Assembly: GCA_033816765.1 (NCBI GenBank)
Contig: CM066291.1
Span: 620,001-684,000 of the forward strand
DNA: 64,000 nt
Direction of reading: 5' to 3'
Origin: Nothopassalora personata
Lineage: Eukaryota > Ascomycota > Dothideomycetes > Mycosphaerellales > Mycosphaerellaceae
In this document: piece by piece, positions 10,255 to 21,578 of the stretch
Numbering within the stretch: position 1 is the first letter of the stretch
Layout: each line of letters opens with the position of its first letter
Notes under the pieces: model-generated
Databases searched by the model: none
What the model was told of the DNA's origin: nothing
What the model saw: the letters and a program-made list of their open reading frames with translations, nothing else
Program-made: the position numbers and the translations under genes

Positions 10255-12293
10255 GAACCGCCGCCGGTGTTATTGCCGTTGCGTCGGTTGGTGCTTGGGT
10301 TGTAGCCTGGCGCGTATGGACGCCGGCTAACGTCCTTCAGTGGGCACTGGTCGTAGTCGACACGGCGGTGACCCACTTCCTCGCACTTCATGCATTTGTT
10401 CTGATCAATGCACTCTTGCGCCTTGGCAGCATCCAGTGGCTGCAGGTGCTGGTACTTCTGCGGACGGTCGGCCCACTTGGTCTTGGAGTTGGGGTTGGCA
10501 GGAGCGTCAGTGCTTCCACCTCTACCTCCACCTGTGGCACCGTCCTTCTTGTCGTCGTTGCCCTTAGTGTTCTTGGGCTTGTCAGCGGACTGCTTCTTGT
10601 GCTTGAGGTCGTACTGCTCGAACTTGTCCTCATAAGTGTACAGCGCAGACACGACCTGATCAAGGGTCATGTTGGCCGTGTTCTCACTCATGATGCGGTT
10701 GTCGTATCTCGCGTTCAGCTTGCGCAGCAGGAAGTCCTTCTCAAGCTTCTTGTCGGCAGCACCGGCGTCCAGGTTGACAATGTCTGCGTTCTCGCGGAAG
10801 ATAGGGTAGAACTCGCTGAACTTCTGCTTCTCGCCCTGGTCCAGTGTAGTGAGCTTGGTCATAGCAGTGGCGTGCGCATTGCGAGTGCCGTAGCGGGCTG
10901 CCAGATCGTCCATCATGTCATCAACCGAGGCGTAAGCTGGTGTCGTGCCGCTTGTGACCTTGGTGAGACTGGGAATCTTGGAGTCGACATACTTCCAGGC
11001 TGAGTTCTTGAGCCAGCTTTGGACATTCTGCAGTGAAGCCGTGACAGTGCGGTACTTGGACGCTGCCAGCCTGGCTTCGGCGGCACGCTGCCACTCTTCG
11101 AACTTAATGCCCTTCTCATCCAGTGGGTCGAACTCCTTCGGTGCCTTCGGCTCACTTGACGACTTAATGCCAGTGGTCATCGTGGAGTCGTATGTGGTGT
11201 AGCGGGACTGCGGCTCCTTGCTCTTCGAGCCCTTCTTCTTGGACTTAGAATTCTTGCGCTTGCTGCCACGACGGTGACCGCGCTCGTCATCGCTGTCGGA
11301 GGATTCGGAGTCGGAGGAGTCTGATGATGGGTTGTCGTCTTCTCCAGTCGGCTTTGGCTTGTTGCCATTGCGACGACGCTCCAGCGACTCCTCGGATTCG
11401 GTGCGTGGAGGTGGTGACTCCTTGCGTGAGTCCTTGCGTTGCTTGGATCGCCCACGCTTCTCACGTCTCTCCTTTTCCTTCTTCTCAAGCTCCTCGATGC
11501 GCTTCTCAGCATCAACAAGCTTAGCCTCAGCTGCCTTGCACTGGGTGCGATACAGCTTCCTCGCTTCCATGGTCGTGGCCAACTCGGCTTTGACCTTGTC
11601 CAGCTCATCCGGGTCGATAATGACTTTGTCGGTGTGCTTCGCAAGTTCTGCCTTCAGCTTGTCCACCTCAGCTTGTCTCTGGTCTGCTTCAGCTTGTGCA
11701 GTACCAGCTTCGTCCTCGAGTCGATCCATCTGCTCCTTCGCATCCTTGGCCTTGCGAATATTGATGCGGTTAGCGAGTTGGAGAGCCTCAATAGTCTTGT
11801 GTGCTCGTCGGTGGTCGGACTCGATGTCGACAAGGATCTTGTGGACCTCCTCAGGGTAGTCGTTGACTCGCTTCTTGAGCTTCTCCGAGCTTAGCCCATT
11901 GAGAGACTCGAAGGTGTCTTGAAACTGGTCAACAGTGACCCTCCTCTTCTTCGCACCTGGAGCAAGAGCCTCGCTCTCATCCTCAGTAATGTCCTCGATG
12001 TACTCATCCCCACACAGGTCAGCCAAGTTGAGCTCGGTCTCAACATCCTCCTCCTCGATCTCTTGGAGTCGGTCGAAGACCTTCTTGTGCTGCTTGTGGT
12101 AGGTGTTGTCTTCAGCCGTCAGCTGCTTCAGAACCTCCTCTTCTCTGCCTTGAGTCTGTGTCGCATCGCCGTTTGCGTTGTTTGTCGCGTCGGGGGGTAG
12201 GACGAAGAGGGAGGATCTGGTGATGTTCGCGCGATGTACGCGGCGGTCAGCAGTCGCCATGTCGTCGTCGTTATTGTTGTTCTTTCTCGCCAT
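10242..12293 (-). CDS. gag: Gypsy-1 Gag
   Basis: 683 residues. The N-terminal half is a long coiled coil (about residues 130-300, MDRLEDEAGTAQAEADQRQA and following). Then comes a charged Ser/Lys/Arg-rich linker and the capsid-like part (KFEEWQRAAEARLAASKYRT, LRKLNARYDNRIM). A zinc knuckle lies near the C-terminus: CMKCEEVGHRRVDYDQC. Its spacing is C-X2-C-X4-H-X7-C rather than the usual C-X2-C-X4-H-X4-C. The protein ends in GGGSGNA at the slippery site. Confidence 0.9.
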   Translation of the reverse strand: MARKNNNNDDDMATADRRVHRANITRSSLFVLPPDATNNANGDATQTQGREEEVLKQLTAEDNTYHKQHKKVFDRLQEIEEEDVETELNLADLCGDEYIEDITEDESEALAPGAKKRRVTVDQFQDTFESLNGLSSEKLKKRVNDYPEEVHKILVDIESDHRRAHKTIEALQLANRINIRKAKDAKEQMDRLEDEAGTAQAEADQRQAEVDKLKAELAKHTDKVIIDPDELDKVKAELATTMEARKLYRTQCKAAEAKLVDAEKRIEELEKKEKERREKRGRSKQRKDSRKESPPPRTESEESLERRRNGNKPKPTGEDDNPSSDSSDSESSDSDDERGHRRGSKRKNSKSKKKGSKSKEPQSRYTTYDSTMTTGIKSSSEPKAPKEFDPLDEKGIKFEEWQRAAEARLAASKYRTVTASLQNVQSWLKNSAWKYVDSKIPSLTKVTSGTTPAYASVDDMMDDLAARYGTRNAHATAMTKLTTLDQGEKQKFSEFYPIFRENADIVNLDAGAADKKLEKDFLLRKLNARYDNRIMSENTANMTLDQVVSALYTYEDKFEQYDLKHKKQSADKPKNTKGNDDKKDGATGGGRGGSTDAPANPNSKTKWADRPQKYQHLQPLDAAKAQECIDQNKCMKCEEVGHRRVDYDQCPLKDVSRRPYAPGYNPSTNRRNGNNTGGGSGNA

Positions 12294-12690
12294 CAGCTGT
12301 CGTGTTAGCCTTGGACTTACTCAAGGTGCGACTCGATTTGAGTCTGGCACCTAATATCTCAGCACTCCTAGGTGCTGTCGCGTTTGCTTATGCGATCTCC
12401 CGATCGCAGCTTCTCGTGTCTTTCTACACGTTGGTAATGGTCTATTCGAAGTGTCACAAGCAGGTGCAAGCACGTGGTCGGATAAGGTACAAGTCGAATA
12501 GACGGTCTATCTAAGAGAGGCGCGGAGGGCGCGAGGTAGATATACACGCGCCAAGCCCTCGGGCCGGCTTAGTCAGCGGCGCGCGCGGGATCCACGCACG
12601 TGCGCGCGGGTCCAAGTGAATGATGGGCGCCGGTACGGTGACATTAGAGGATTTTGCCGGGTGCCGAGTCGCTTCACTTATGGACCTGTT
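12294..12690. other. Gypsy-1 upstream region, probable LTR or leader
   Basis: This lies directly upstream of the gag ATG on the minus strand. A short inverted repeat sits at 12325-12351 (GGTGC and GACTC pairing with GAGTC and GCACC). The part to 12560 has normal composition, and 12560-12690 is GC-rich before the RIP-mutated block begins. No second LTR is available to set the boundaries. Confidence 0.4.
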
Positions 12691-15420
12691 TTTAGGTTAT
12701 GATTAGATCACTTTAGATAAGTCCTACCGGGACTTAATAGCCTTTATAACCCCTCTTAGCCTAGTACGTAACACGACTCTACCTTAAGGGGCTACTAATT
12801 TGGTTACTTAGTTCGTGCGTGCGGTAACAAAGATTCTACTTAATTATATCTCGTATCGAGTAAAGCCGTTTCTCGATAACATCGGTATTAAGGGACTAAC
12901 TAAGGACTATAGGAATGCCGAAGTAGAGCCTAGGCTAAGGAGATAGGTCGTTAAGCACATCGTCTCCCTAGATCTAGTTCTTGCTAACCTAGAGAGAGCT
13001 AGTGCGGTGGTTGCTAGAGGCAAATTCTAATGGTTATATAAAAAGCTTAAGATTGTTAGGTACGTTACTGGCCCGGATGGTCGCTATCCTAACCTAAAGG
13101 TTGTAGCTAAGATCCTAGAGTAGCCTACGCCTACCTGTATTAAGGAGGTCCGCACCTATGTAGGGCTGTGTGTGTACTTCCGGATATAGATCCCCTAGTT
13201 CGTCATTATCGCTCGACTAATGTATAAGCTACTAAAGAAGGACGCCGAGTTCACCTAGATAGAAAATAAGCAGTTCTTAAAAGAAGAGGTTACTAGATAC
13301 CTTATGTAGGCTCCAGCCTTAGTTACCCTCTACTACTTACCTAGTACTAGGTCTATCTTTGTCTTAGTTGATACTAGCGGCACTAGATAGGGATGTATCG
13401 TTTCTTAAGAATTAATAGATAGCACTCGACGGCGTCACCCGGTACGGTATAAGAGTAGAATCTAGAACGCGTTAGAATCTAGATATAATGCTAGTAAGCG
13501 AGAATGCCTTAGGGTCCTTAAGGGGCTTAAGAAGATCTAAAGATATATTACTAGCGTTGATTTTGTCCTTAAGGTTAATACTAAGACACTTATATAGCAA
13601 CTTAACCGGCCGGCTTCAGACCTACCTAACTCGGCAATAGCCCGGTAGGTCGCATAGATTAGGCTGTTTACATTCGAAGTAAAGCACGTTACGGGAGCTA
13701 GGCATACTAGCCTAGATGCCCTGTCTCGTAGGCCCTCTACACCTTAGGAACCTAGGGAAGCTAACGAAGACGAAGTCGACTAGATAATTAATAATAAGCT
13801 ATTCGGGTACCCGGAGCCGGTCGACACCTATCTAGTTAAAATCTAGAAAACACGACATCTCGGGGACTAATATTCTAAAAGCTCTTAGCAACTTGCTTAG
13901 GTTATAGAAACTAGGACCCGGCCCGATAGTGTTACCCGTGCTAAGTACCGGCGGCTAGTAAAGAAGAGCGTTAATTTCTTTATCCGAGACTAATTACTAT
14001 TCTTCTAGAAGCGCCGAGGAGCACCGTTACAACTTGTAATTAACGATAATAAGGCTTAGAAGGAGATCGTTATAGAATGCTATAAAAGACACGGTCATCG
14101 TAGCGCTAAGGTCGTATATAACCTTATTTCCGATCGGTATTACTAGGACGGGTACTTCGCCGATGTCTCTACGTAGGTCCGAAGTTGTACTCCTTATAGG
14201 TTTTGCGAAGGTAATTAGCGCGCTAGTAAGCTTCACTTATCGAGCCCTTAGGTTATTAGTAAGAAGTGGTACTCGGACCCCGTCTAGGTATATAAAAATA
14301 GATACCTCCTAGTTACGCGCGAAGCACTTAGTAACTAGATCGAGGCTAGAGTAACGAGGGCACCTCCTAGCTCTAAGACGGTTGCTAAGTTTCTATACGA
14401 AGATGTCTTCTATAGGCACGGCTACTATGCTAAAATTGTGCTTAATAACGCTACGGTTTATACGGCTAAGGTTAAGCGGTTACTCGTAGGGCTTAGTATT
14501 CGAAGGATCCGAATATTACCGTACTATCCGTAGTCTAATGCTCCGGTCGAGGCTAGACACCGTCCGATTCTTATAGCGTTAGTAAAGCTTATAAGGAACA
14601 CATACCGCGGATGGGAGTAATAGGTACCCGCTATATTATAGGCTAATAGGACCACGACCTGTCGTACTACTAGAATGACGCTAGCTTAGGTCCTATATAG
14701 CTATCGTACGATTCTACAAATTGAGGTTAAGTACCCGACGTAGGCGAATTACTAATAAGGATCGGTAAGAACGACTAAGGACCTACTTGCTATACGTACG
14801 CGTTAACTCTAGGCTCGAGACCTTAGTTTAGAAGAGCTACATGCTCGAAGGAAGCGACTAAGAGAACTTAGTAAGGACTACTTTAATTCTTACCGGAATG
14901 TTAACTCTATTAGTTTCTAGAAGGGCGACCTTGTTATGAGATTCGATAAGCTATATAAGGATAACTTCTTACGTAAGATCGGTTACCGATGGTAAGGTCT
15001 ATATCGGGTGTCTAGTGTCTCTAGGGAGTTTAGTACCTATATTCTTAAGGAACTTAATAGTACGCTAATGAAGGGTGTTTAGGCACGAGAAAACCTTAAG
15101 CTAGTTCTAGAGCTTCGCCCGGATAACATAGGAGTACTAAACTTAGATAATGGGACCGATCTCGTAATGGGGGAGGGAGAAGTCGCTAATAGCGTCGCTA
15201 ATAGCGAAGATAGTAGTAATTCGAACGAGATCGAGCCTATCGCCGACGAAGACGTACTACCTATAGGAGTTAATAAAAAGGGATCGTATCCTAAACCGGA
15301 ATCCAAGAAGCTATAGGTTAGGCCTTATAATCTTTCTATAGCCGAAATTTCACAGTTTAGTAGGATCGAGGCTAAGAACTAATTAGTTAGTAATAGCGTA
15401 CGGAGTTTACTTCCCTTAGG
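12691..15420 (+). mobile_element. RIP-mutated Ty3/gypsy pol fragment A
   Basis: In translation with many TAG stops the strand reads as gypsy pol, beginning inside the RT near its F-x-DD region (VKPFLDNIGIKGLTKDY). Next come the RT thumb and RNase H region (TPTCIKEVRTYVGLCVYFRI), the tether EVKHVTGARHTSLDALSRRP, an integrase with an HHCC-like start and core, and a C-terminal piece (ARENLKLVLELRPDNIG). Stops sit where Trp or Gln is expected in this family, as RIP would give from TGG and CAG. Gag, protease and the first part of RT are absent. Confidence 0.85.
13866..14981 (+). repeat. 1116-bp direct repeat, copy 1 (gypsy integrase)
   Basis: This matches 18706-19821 with a constant offset of 4840 bp and scattered C/T and G/A differences; I saw no indel between the copies. 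It covers the pre-integrase, zinc-finger and core integrase region. After 14981 the copies diverge: this one continues as pol, while copy 2 meets unrelated unmutated DNA. Confidence 0.9.
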
Positions 15421-16055
15421 CATGTGTTGCACATGCCCTTCAGTTTATTAAGCCGATTTGGTTATCTAGACTTCACTTTATAGGGTGTTCTTACCTTAGT
15501 TAGACCTCAGTTAGTAGAGTTATATTTACCGGTCCCGGGACCGGTAAATCGGATTACGTAATAGCGTAGCATACCTCTACCGAATGCTTACCTAGGTAGT
15601 TACTAGCACTGGTTTTCGGTCACATGTAGGGTTATCGGACCTTTAATGTAACCTTAATGGTACTACTCTTACTACTTATAAGACCGGTCTCGGCGCTACT
15701 ACCTTATAACGGTTATAGGGACATACGCTAAGAGGTATACTTAAGCGTAGCTCTCTACCTACTACTTCCTCTCTTTTTCTTTAAACACTAATACTATTAC
15801 TAGAGCTACTAACACATTAGACGGTTCTTTAGCCTCTCTCTCTTTACGACCTTAGCCTTCTTTAAAGCCCTACCCTAACACTAAGCTTTTAAAGCTTACT
15901 AATACTCTAGAGTAGCACTACGAGATAGCTAGCTCTTACGATCTTACTAATAGCGAATCCTAGTTATTATAGCTTTAGCTAATCTATCGTTACGCCCGGC
16001 TAGCTCGAGCAAAGCGCTCACTAGTACTATTACTAGGCTCACCCGCCTACCTTAG
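15421..16055. other. RIP-mutated stretch without readable gene
   Basis: It starts beside a hairpin at 15419-15437 (GGCATGTG, loop TTG, CACATGCC) and holds the perfect palindrome at 15524-15549. Stops are dense in all frames. It may be the LTR end of fragment A or the flank of another element. Confidence 0.4.
15524..15549. repeat. 26-bp perfect palindrome
   Basis: The half-site is ATTTACCGGTCCC, immediately followed by its exact reverse complement, with no loop. It has survived without a mismatch inside DNA that is otherwise heavily mutated. Confidence 0.9.
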
Positions 16056-18470
16056 ACCTTGTTCGAGTCCCTTCGCCTACCGGACAACGTTAAGTATGTC
16101 CTTACTAACACGAACACCCCAAAGTCCGCCGCTAATGTTATGTTCCGAGAGCTTAGTCCTTAGAAGCGGGTTAAGGTGTTAAAGGACTTCTATAAGGGCT
16201 TCGAGAAGGTATTTAAAGACTACTCCGTCTAGGTTAACCTATTTTTCGAGGAAGTTAAGAGCGGCATAGGTAAGAGCTACTAGGATGAATTCCTTAGTAA
16301 TAAGAAGCTCGATGTCTTATTTCCTATCGTCGGTAAGATTCGTAAGACCGGTTTAGAGATTCGTAACCGAGAGAAGACTCTTCGAGCTACGCTTACCCGC
16401 TACTAGCTATAGTAGATAGACAATAAGATTCTTAATCGACGCGTTATCTCCGAGCTTTGCAGTACTAACAGCGGGCGCCGCTAGTTCACGGCCTTTATTA
16501 ACAAGTACATAGATTACAGTAGGGCTGTTAGTAGAATTTAGAGGGCACTAATCTAGCGTATAAGGATCGGCCGTAAGGGTATAGATCGTAAGCGAATTCT
16601 AGAGCCTAGTAATCTTACCCGGTGCGATAGGGAGGCTAAAGCACGCAGCATTAATCCGCAGTCGGCTAAGAGTAGGGAGATCATTAGAAGATACCGCCTA
16701 GCCGTCTATAAGGATAGCCTTCTATACTTTATAGAGGGTACTATTACTAAGAAGTCCGCGTCCCCGGAGGACAGCAAAGCTTAACCTAGACTATCTAGCT
16801 AACAATAGCCTTAGCTACGTTAGCTACCGGGTAGTAAAGGCAAAGGACGTATAAAGATTACTACGCTAACTCTACTAGCCTCTACCTAGCCTACAGTCCT
16901 ATCGAGAGGCGGTCGTAAGTCGAGTCGACTTAAGCAGCTCCGTATAGGCGAGAGTATAGGTAAGGGCATAACTGCGCCTACTCGATCCTCGCCTAACCGA
17001 ACGCTAGATAGCGCACCTATACGCGAGGGCAGTCCGCTAGGTATACCGGTTAGCACCCTACGATCTACTCCAGCCCTAACTAAGAATAGCAATCCGATAC
17101 TTACTATGTTACCTTCGGCTATAATTAGGGATGTATTAGTCTTTAAGGATTAGATCCTATAAGAAGACGAGGCCCTCCGGATTAAGCGCGCTAACTGCAC
17201 CTATAATAAGCGGTACTATAGCATTAAGTTTAGAAACTCGATTAATGTAGATAGCATTAACTAGCTACCTAAGTACCGGATAGCGGGCCTTAAGATGCTC
17301 GAATATACTGTCTCGGACGTTCTTAAGAAGGATAGTAAGGTTAGCGCTATAATGTACGATTAGTATGTTCGAGATTTCTACTATAAGGCCCTCTACTTCG
17401 TTACGAATCCCGGTATTACCGCTAATACCCTATGTAAGCGCGCGCTTAAGGTCTAAGACTAGCTCTTTAAAGGCAAGAGTTTTTTAGCTATTAAGGTGAA
17501 GAATGGGTCGTAGTTTCGCCCTAATAAGCGTAGTTAGAAGACTGTTAACCCGCTTAGCTACCTCCGTGTTCGAGGTAAAGTCGGTACTACGAGTAGCATC
17601 GTTACGCATACTAACTACAACTAGATCCTCGACAAATTCGGCATTAATGAAGCTAACTAAGCCGATCTTAATAGCACCGGTACCTACATTAATAGTAACA
17701 TGCTATACTAGTACAATAACGCTAAACTAGTACCGCGGGTTAAATTAGTTAGAGAAATAATAAGTCGAGAATTCGACGTGTACCGATAGCACCTACGAGA
17801 ATTAAACAGGGTTAGTAACGGCGGCGTCTACTAGAACATGTAGTATTCTCTAAGCTAATAGATTATACGATAAGACCCCGGGCTATAGCTCTTATAAGTG
17901 GCGCTATACCCTTAGCACTACACTCGGTTTATCTCCTTCCCTAGGCCTACGATTTTTAGCTTTAATAGGGCTCATTAGGGGGGTGACGCGAACACTATAG
18001 TATAGCATGCTAGGGTCGACTTAAACCTCGAAATTGAAAACTACTAGACTAGCAACCGGCTTAATATGCTGTACTCTCTTAATTTAGAGGGCACTAGTGG
18101 GCCGGAGTTTTTACACGGTTTTTATAAGAAAGGGAATGCTAGAGAGTTTATCCAGTAGTACTAGATTAACGACTATATAGAAGACGGCCGCCTTACCCTA
18201 GTAAGGGATACATATGTTCATAATAAGTTAAAGCATATTAACATTGCCTACAATGCTGTTAGGAAACTTTAGTAGAGAAGGCTTATTGCTATTAAGTACA
18301 CCCTAACATCTAAGATAGTTGTAGATAGGTTCATAAAGCTAAAGACTAGTCCACACTTCTAGAGGTTTATAAGCTAGCTTAACCTGTTATAGAGGTCTAA
18401 ATACTACTAATAGGAGAAGAGTAGACTATGACCTCCTATGTGAGATAAGTAGGAGTGTTAAGATATAGCA
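16056..18470 (+). pseudogene. RIP-mutated long reading frame, family unknown
   Basis: A coding-like signal runs for about 2.4 kb with TAG as the dominant stop. Readable pieces include VKVLKDFYKGFEKVFKDYSV, NREKTLRATLTRY, FINKYIDYSRAVSRI, LKMLEYTVSDVLKKDSKVSA, TSGPEFLHGFYKKGNAREFI and VDRFIKLKTSPHF. These do not read as gag, protease, RT or integrase, and I do not recognise the family. Gln (CAG) restores most stops plausibly. It may be cargo or an accessory gene of an element, or a host-derived gene caught in a repeat. The minus-strand frames here are shadows. Confidence 0.5.
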
Positions 18471-18705
18471 TCTTAGGGGGAGCTAATAGTTAGGTTATAA
18501 TCTAATAGCCTAAGGCATCTACGATAACTTAGCTTATCGGAAGACACCTTCTCTCCCCTTTAGCTTAGATAGACATCTAACACAATTAACACATTGGTTC
18601 CTAATATATTGCTACATGCCCTATAGCTATTAGCTAGTTAAAGATTGATCTCTTACTCTACTCCGCTGCTAACTACGTATCCTATTAGGTCTCAACTTAA
18701 TAGGA
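18471..18705. other. RIP-mutated spacer
   Basis: A short mutated stretch between the unknown dead frame and copy 2 of the integrase repeat. No gene is seen. Confidence 0.4.
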
Positions 18706-19821
18706 ACTAATATTCTAAAGGCTCTTAGTAACTTGCTTAGGTTATAGAAACTAGGACCCGGCCTAATAGTGTTACCCGTACTAAGTACCGGCGGCTAGTA
18801 AAGAAGAGCGTTAATTTCTTTATTCGGGATTAATTACTATTCTTCTAGAAGCGCCGAGGAGTACCGTTACAACTTGTAATTAACGATAATAAGGCTTAGA
18901 AGGAGATCGTTATAGAATGCTATAAGAGACACGGTTATCGTAGCGCTAAGGTCGTGTATAACCTTATTTCCGATCGGTATTACTAGGACGGGTGCTTCGC
19001 CGATGTCTCTACGTAGGTTCAAAGTTATACTCCTTATAGGTTTCGCGAAGGCAACTAGCGCGCTAGCGAGCTTCACTTATCGACCCCTTAGGTTATTAGT
19101 AAGAAGTAGTACTCGGACCCCGTCTAGGTACATAAAAATAGATACCTCCTAGTTACGCGCGAAGCACTTAGTAACTAGATCGAGGCTAGAGTAACGAGGG
19201 CACCTCCTAGCTCTAAGACGGTTACTAAGTTTCTATATAAGGATGTCTTCTATAGGTACGGCTACTATACTAAAATTGTGCTTAATAACGCTACGGTTTA
19301 TACGGCTAAGGTTAAGCGGTTACTTGTAGGACTTAGTGTTCGAAGGATCCGAATATTACCGTACTATCCGTAGTCTAATGCTCCGGTCGAGGTTAGACAC
19401 CGTCCGATTCTTATAGCGTTAGTAAAGCTTATAAGGAACATATACCGCGGATAGGAGTAATAGGTACCCGCTATATTATAGGCTAATAGTACCACGACCT
19501 ATCGTACTACTAGAATAACGCTAGCTTAGGTCCTATATAGCTATCGTACGATTCTACCAATTAAGGTTAAGTACCCGACGTAGGATAATTATTAATAGGG
19601 ATCGGTAAGGACGACTAAGGACCTACTTACTATACGTGCGCGTTAATTCTAGGCTCGAGACCTTAGTTTAGAAGAGCTATATACTCGAAGGAAGCGGCTA
19701 AGAGAACTTAGCAAGGACTACTTTAATTCTTACCGGAATGTTAACTTTATTAGTTTCTAGAAGGGCGACCTTATTGTAAGGTTCGACAAGCTATACAAGG
19801 ACGACTTCCTACGTAAGATCG
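18706..19821 (+). mobile_element. RIP-mutated gypsy fragment B (direct repeat copy 2)
   Basis: Second copy of the integrase region at 13866-14981. It ends abruptly at 19821, where normal-composition DNA begins (from TGTATGTCAG). The left junction is at 18706. Either it is a truncated second element of the same family or the start of a 4840-bp tandem duplication. Confidence 0.85.
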
Positions 19822-20213
19822 TGTATGTCAGATTTTCATCGAGGTGGTCGCGCTCACGTGGTGGTCCCAACTTATTAGCGGGGTTGCAGGGTGCCGTTCC
19901 GCAACCGTTTGCCAAGCAATCATGTGAGAGCTTCGACCGAGCGGTAACGGAAGGCACGTTATTGCGTTTTGGAAAGTGATACCAGAACAAGGATGTAGTA
20001 CCTCCTAATCATCGGCATCCAGAATGAAGAGCGCGCCATTGGTTGTGCCAGCAGGGCAGAACAAATCTGAAGCGGGACTTGGGAAGTGTGCGATCCGAGG
20101 AACACGACTCCAACGAAGCAACAAGCTGTGAGACCAGGATGCCAATTTCCGGGAATGTACCCGGATGACGTGATGCATTCGTGAAAGAGCAAAGTAACGA
20201 GCTAGACGAACGA
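19822..20213. other. 3' flank of Nur1-like gene
   Basis: 392 bp of normal-composition DNA between the sharp edge of the RIP-mutated block and the stop codon of the next gene. No gene is seen. Confidence 0.4.
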
Positions 20214-21578
20214 CTAGAACCGTCCGGACTCCCTTCGCGTAGCGTGATTGATCGCACTGCTCCCATAAGGTGTGCTCACACGTTTCTTCAGCGGACTCGC
20301 AACTCTCTGCTCGACGTTTTCTCGGCCCAAACCAAGCTGGTTGGTACTAGCAGCCTTCCTCAGTGGACTAGCAGCGTGGGTGTACACACCCAGACTGCCT
20401 CCATCTCCCTTCATGGGATTCCGCGCTCGCAGGCGCTCATAGTGGGATGCCACAGGAGACGATAGATCAGCCCCACTCACACTTGCGCGAGGTCGTGATA
20501 GATCAGCCATATCTGCACTTGGTCGAGGTCGGGACTGTGTTTGCGCGTTGACGTAGCCGTTGACGTGACTCGGAGTGTCGCTCGTTGGTGTGCCGTGACT
20601 AGAGGCCCTCCTGGGTTCTGAAGGTTGCGCTGCCAGGCTATCCGGATCGTATTGTCGGGCATAGTTGGTATTGGGATTCGTTCTGAAGCCTCGTTTGATG
20701 ATCGTGGTAGGTGTGTAGATGTCGACCTCGCGAGTTCTGGTCCCTCGAGGAGATGTTGCGCTCTCTCGAGTCTGTATGCCAACATCACGGACGGGTCGGT
20801 TAAGGAAGGGATGCACGAACTTCGTATCGTACTCGTTCATGACTTCGCCGTGCACCAACGTTGTATCTTTCGACTGCTGGCTGAAAGAAGTCTTGAGCAA
20901 GCCGAGCTGTACTGATAGCAGTATGCTGAAAGCCACCGCTTGCATGACGGTTACAGATGGCCTAGCATCCAGAGCTGTCGGCGGCAGAAGCAGGTAGTAG
21001 ATTAGAAGATGGCCCGGTGAGAACAATGTGAAGATGGTAAGGTTGAGCGGCCGCGGATCCCAAACGCTAACTTCCCAGACTTCTCGTTCAGCATCGGGAT
21101 ACGCACGTGAGGCAGCCGTGCTGGATGCGATGACGTTCTGCAGATAGCGTAAAGGCGATGAAGATGCTGGAGAACTGTCCACCTTCACCCGATGTGCGGA
21201 AGGTGTAGCCGGTGCTATGTCGACAGGCTGCTCGAACAGTCGGTAGTGCCTGGTCCTGAAGAACGTATAGATTGCGTTGAGACAGCATGCCAGCGTCAAG
21301 GCGTGGATTACGAATGCGCACACCCATGCGAACCAGCCACTGCTGCTGCCGTCTTCACCAAACACATCATCTCCGCCCTTTGCGCCAGTCTTGCTCGCGC
21401 CTCTTGCCAGGATGAAGAGAATGTTGAGACCGATTCCGATCGGCATCGCCCACATCTTCAGCCATTCTTCATATGCATCGTCGTTGAGAGTCTCGGACAG
21501 TGATAGTAGTAAGTCGTACGGGTCGAGGTATGCTTTGATGCGCTCGCTAAGCGGCGCTCGGCGAACGAGTCGTGGCAT
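20214..21578 (-). CDS. NUR1: Nur1/Mug154-like nuclear rim protein
   Basis: A single-exon gene of 454 residues. The N-terminus MPRLVRRAPLSERIKAYLDP, the DDVFG patch, the membrane-spanning pairs (about residues 45-61, 85-107, 185-205, 215-235) and the motif HGEVMNEYDTKFVHP are hallmarks of the fungal Nur1/Mug154 family. Members sit in the inner nuclear membrane; yeast Nur1 works with Heh1 in tethering and silencing rDNA and heterochromatin. The C-terminal third is Ser/Arg/Pro-rich and probably disordered. The length fits the family. The ATG at 21578 matches the conserved N-terminus, so the start is secure. Confidence 0.88.
   Translation of the reverse strand: MPRLVRRAPLSERIKAYLDPYDLLLSLSETLNDDAYEEWLKMWAMPIGIGLNILFILARGASKTGAKGGDDVFGEDGSSSGWFAWVCAFVIHALTLACCLNAIYTFFRTRHYRLFEQPVDIAPATPSAHRVKVDSSPASSSPLRYLQNVIASSTAASRAYPDAEREVWEVSVWDPRPLNLTIFTLFSPGHLLIYYLLLPPTALDARPSVTVMQAVAFSILLSVQLGLLKTSFSQQSKDTTLVHGEVMNEYDTKFVHPFLNRPVRDVGIQTRESATSPRGTRTREVDIYTPTTIIKRGFRTNPNTNYARQYDPDSLAAQPSEPRRASSHGTPTSDTPSHVNGYVNAQTQSRPRPSADMADLSRPRASVSGADLSSPVASHYERLRARNPMKGDGGSLGVYTHAASPLRKAASTNQLGLGRENVEQRVASPLKKRVSTPYGSSAINHATRRESGRF

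Larger units (their letters stand above)
6361..12293 (-). mobile_element. Ty3/gypsy LTR element (gypsy-1), 3' end in gap
   Basis: The element runs on the minus strand, with gag at 10242-12293 and pol from the frameshift site at 10254 down to the gap. Both frames are intact and free of RIP-type stops, so this copy is young. Neither LTR could be defined: the 3' LTR side is lost in the gap, and the 5' side at 12294-12690 has no partner to compare with. Confidence 0.85.

Noticed and set aside
10128..11859. Long plus-strand open frames opposite gypsy-1 gag (for example 10128-11003)
   Set aside because: Leu/Val/Ser-rich shadows of a strongly coding minus-strand gag; no domain and no start support.
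12325..12351. A tRNA fragment or tRNA-type primer site for gypsy-1
   Set aside because: It is a plain inverted repeat; its loop is too short for a T loop and no CCA-complement precedes it.
14027..14236. 69-residue minus-strand frame, repeated at 18867-19076
   Set aside because: It recurs only because the 1116-bp integrase repeat recurs; it is antisense to the recognisable dead integrase.
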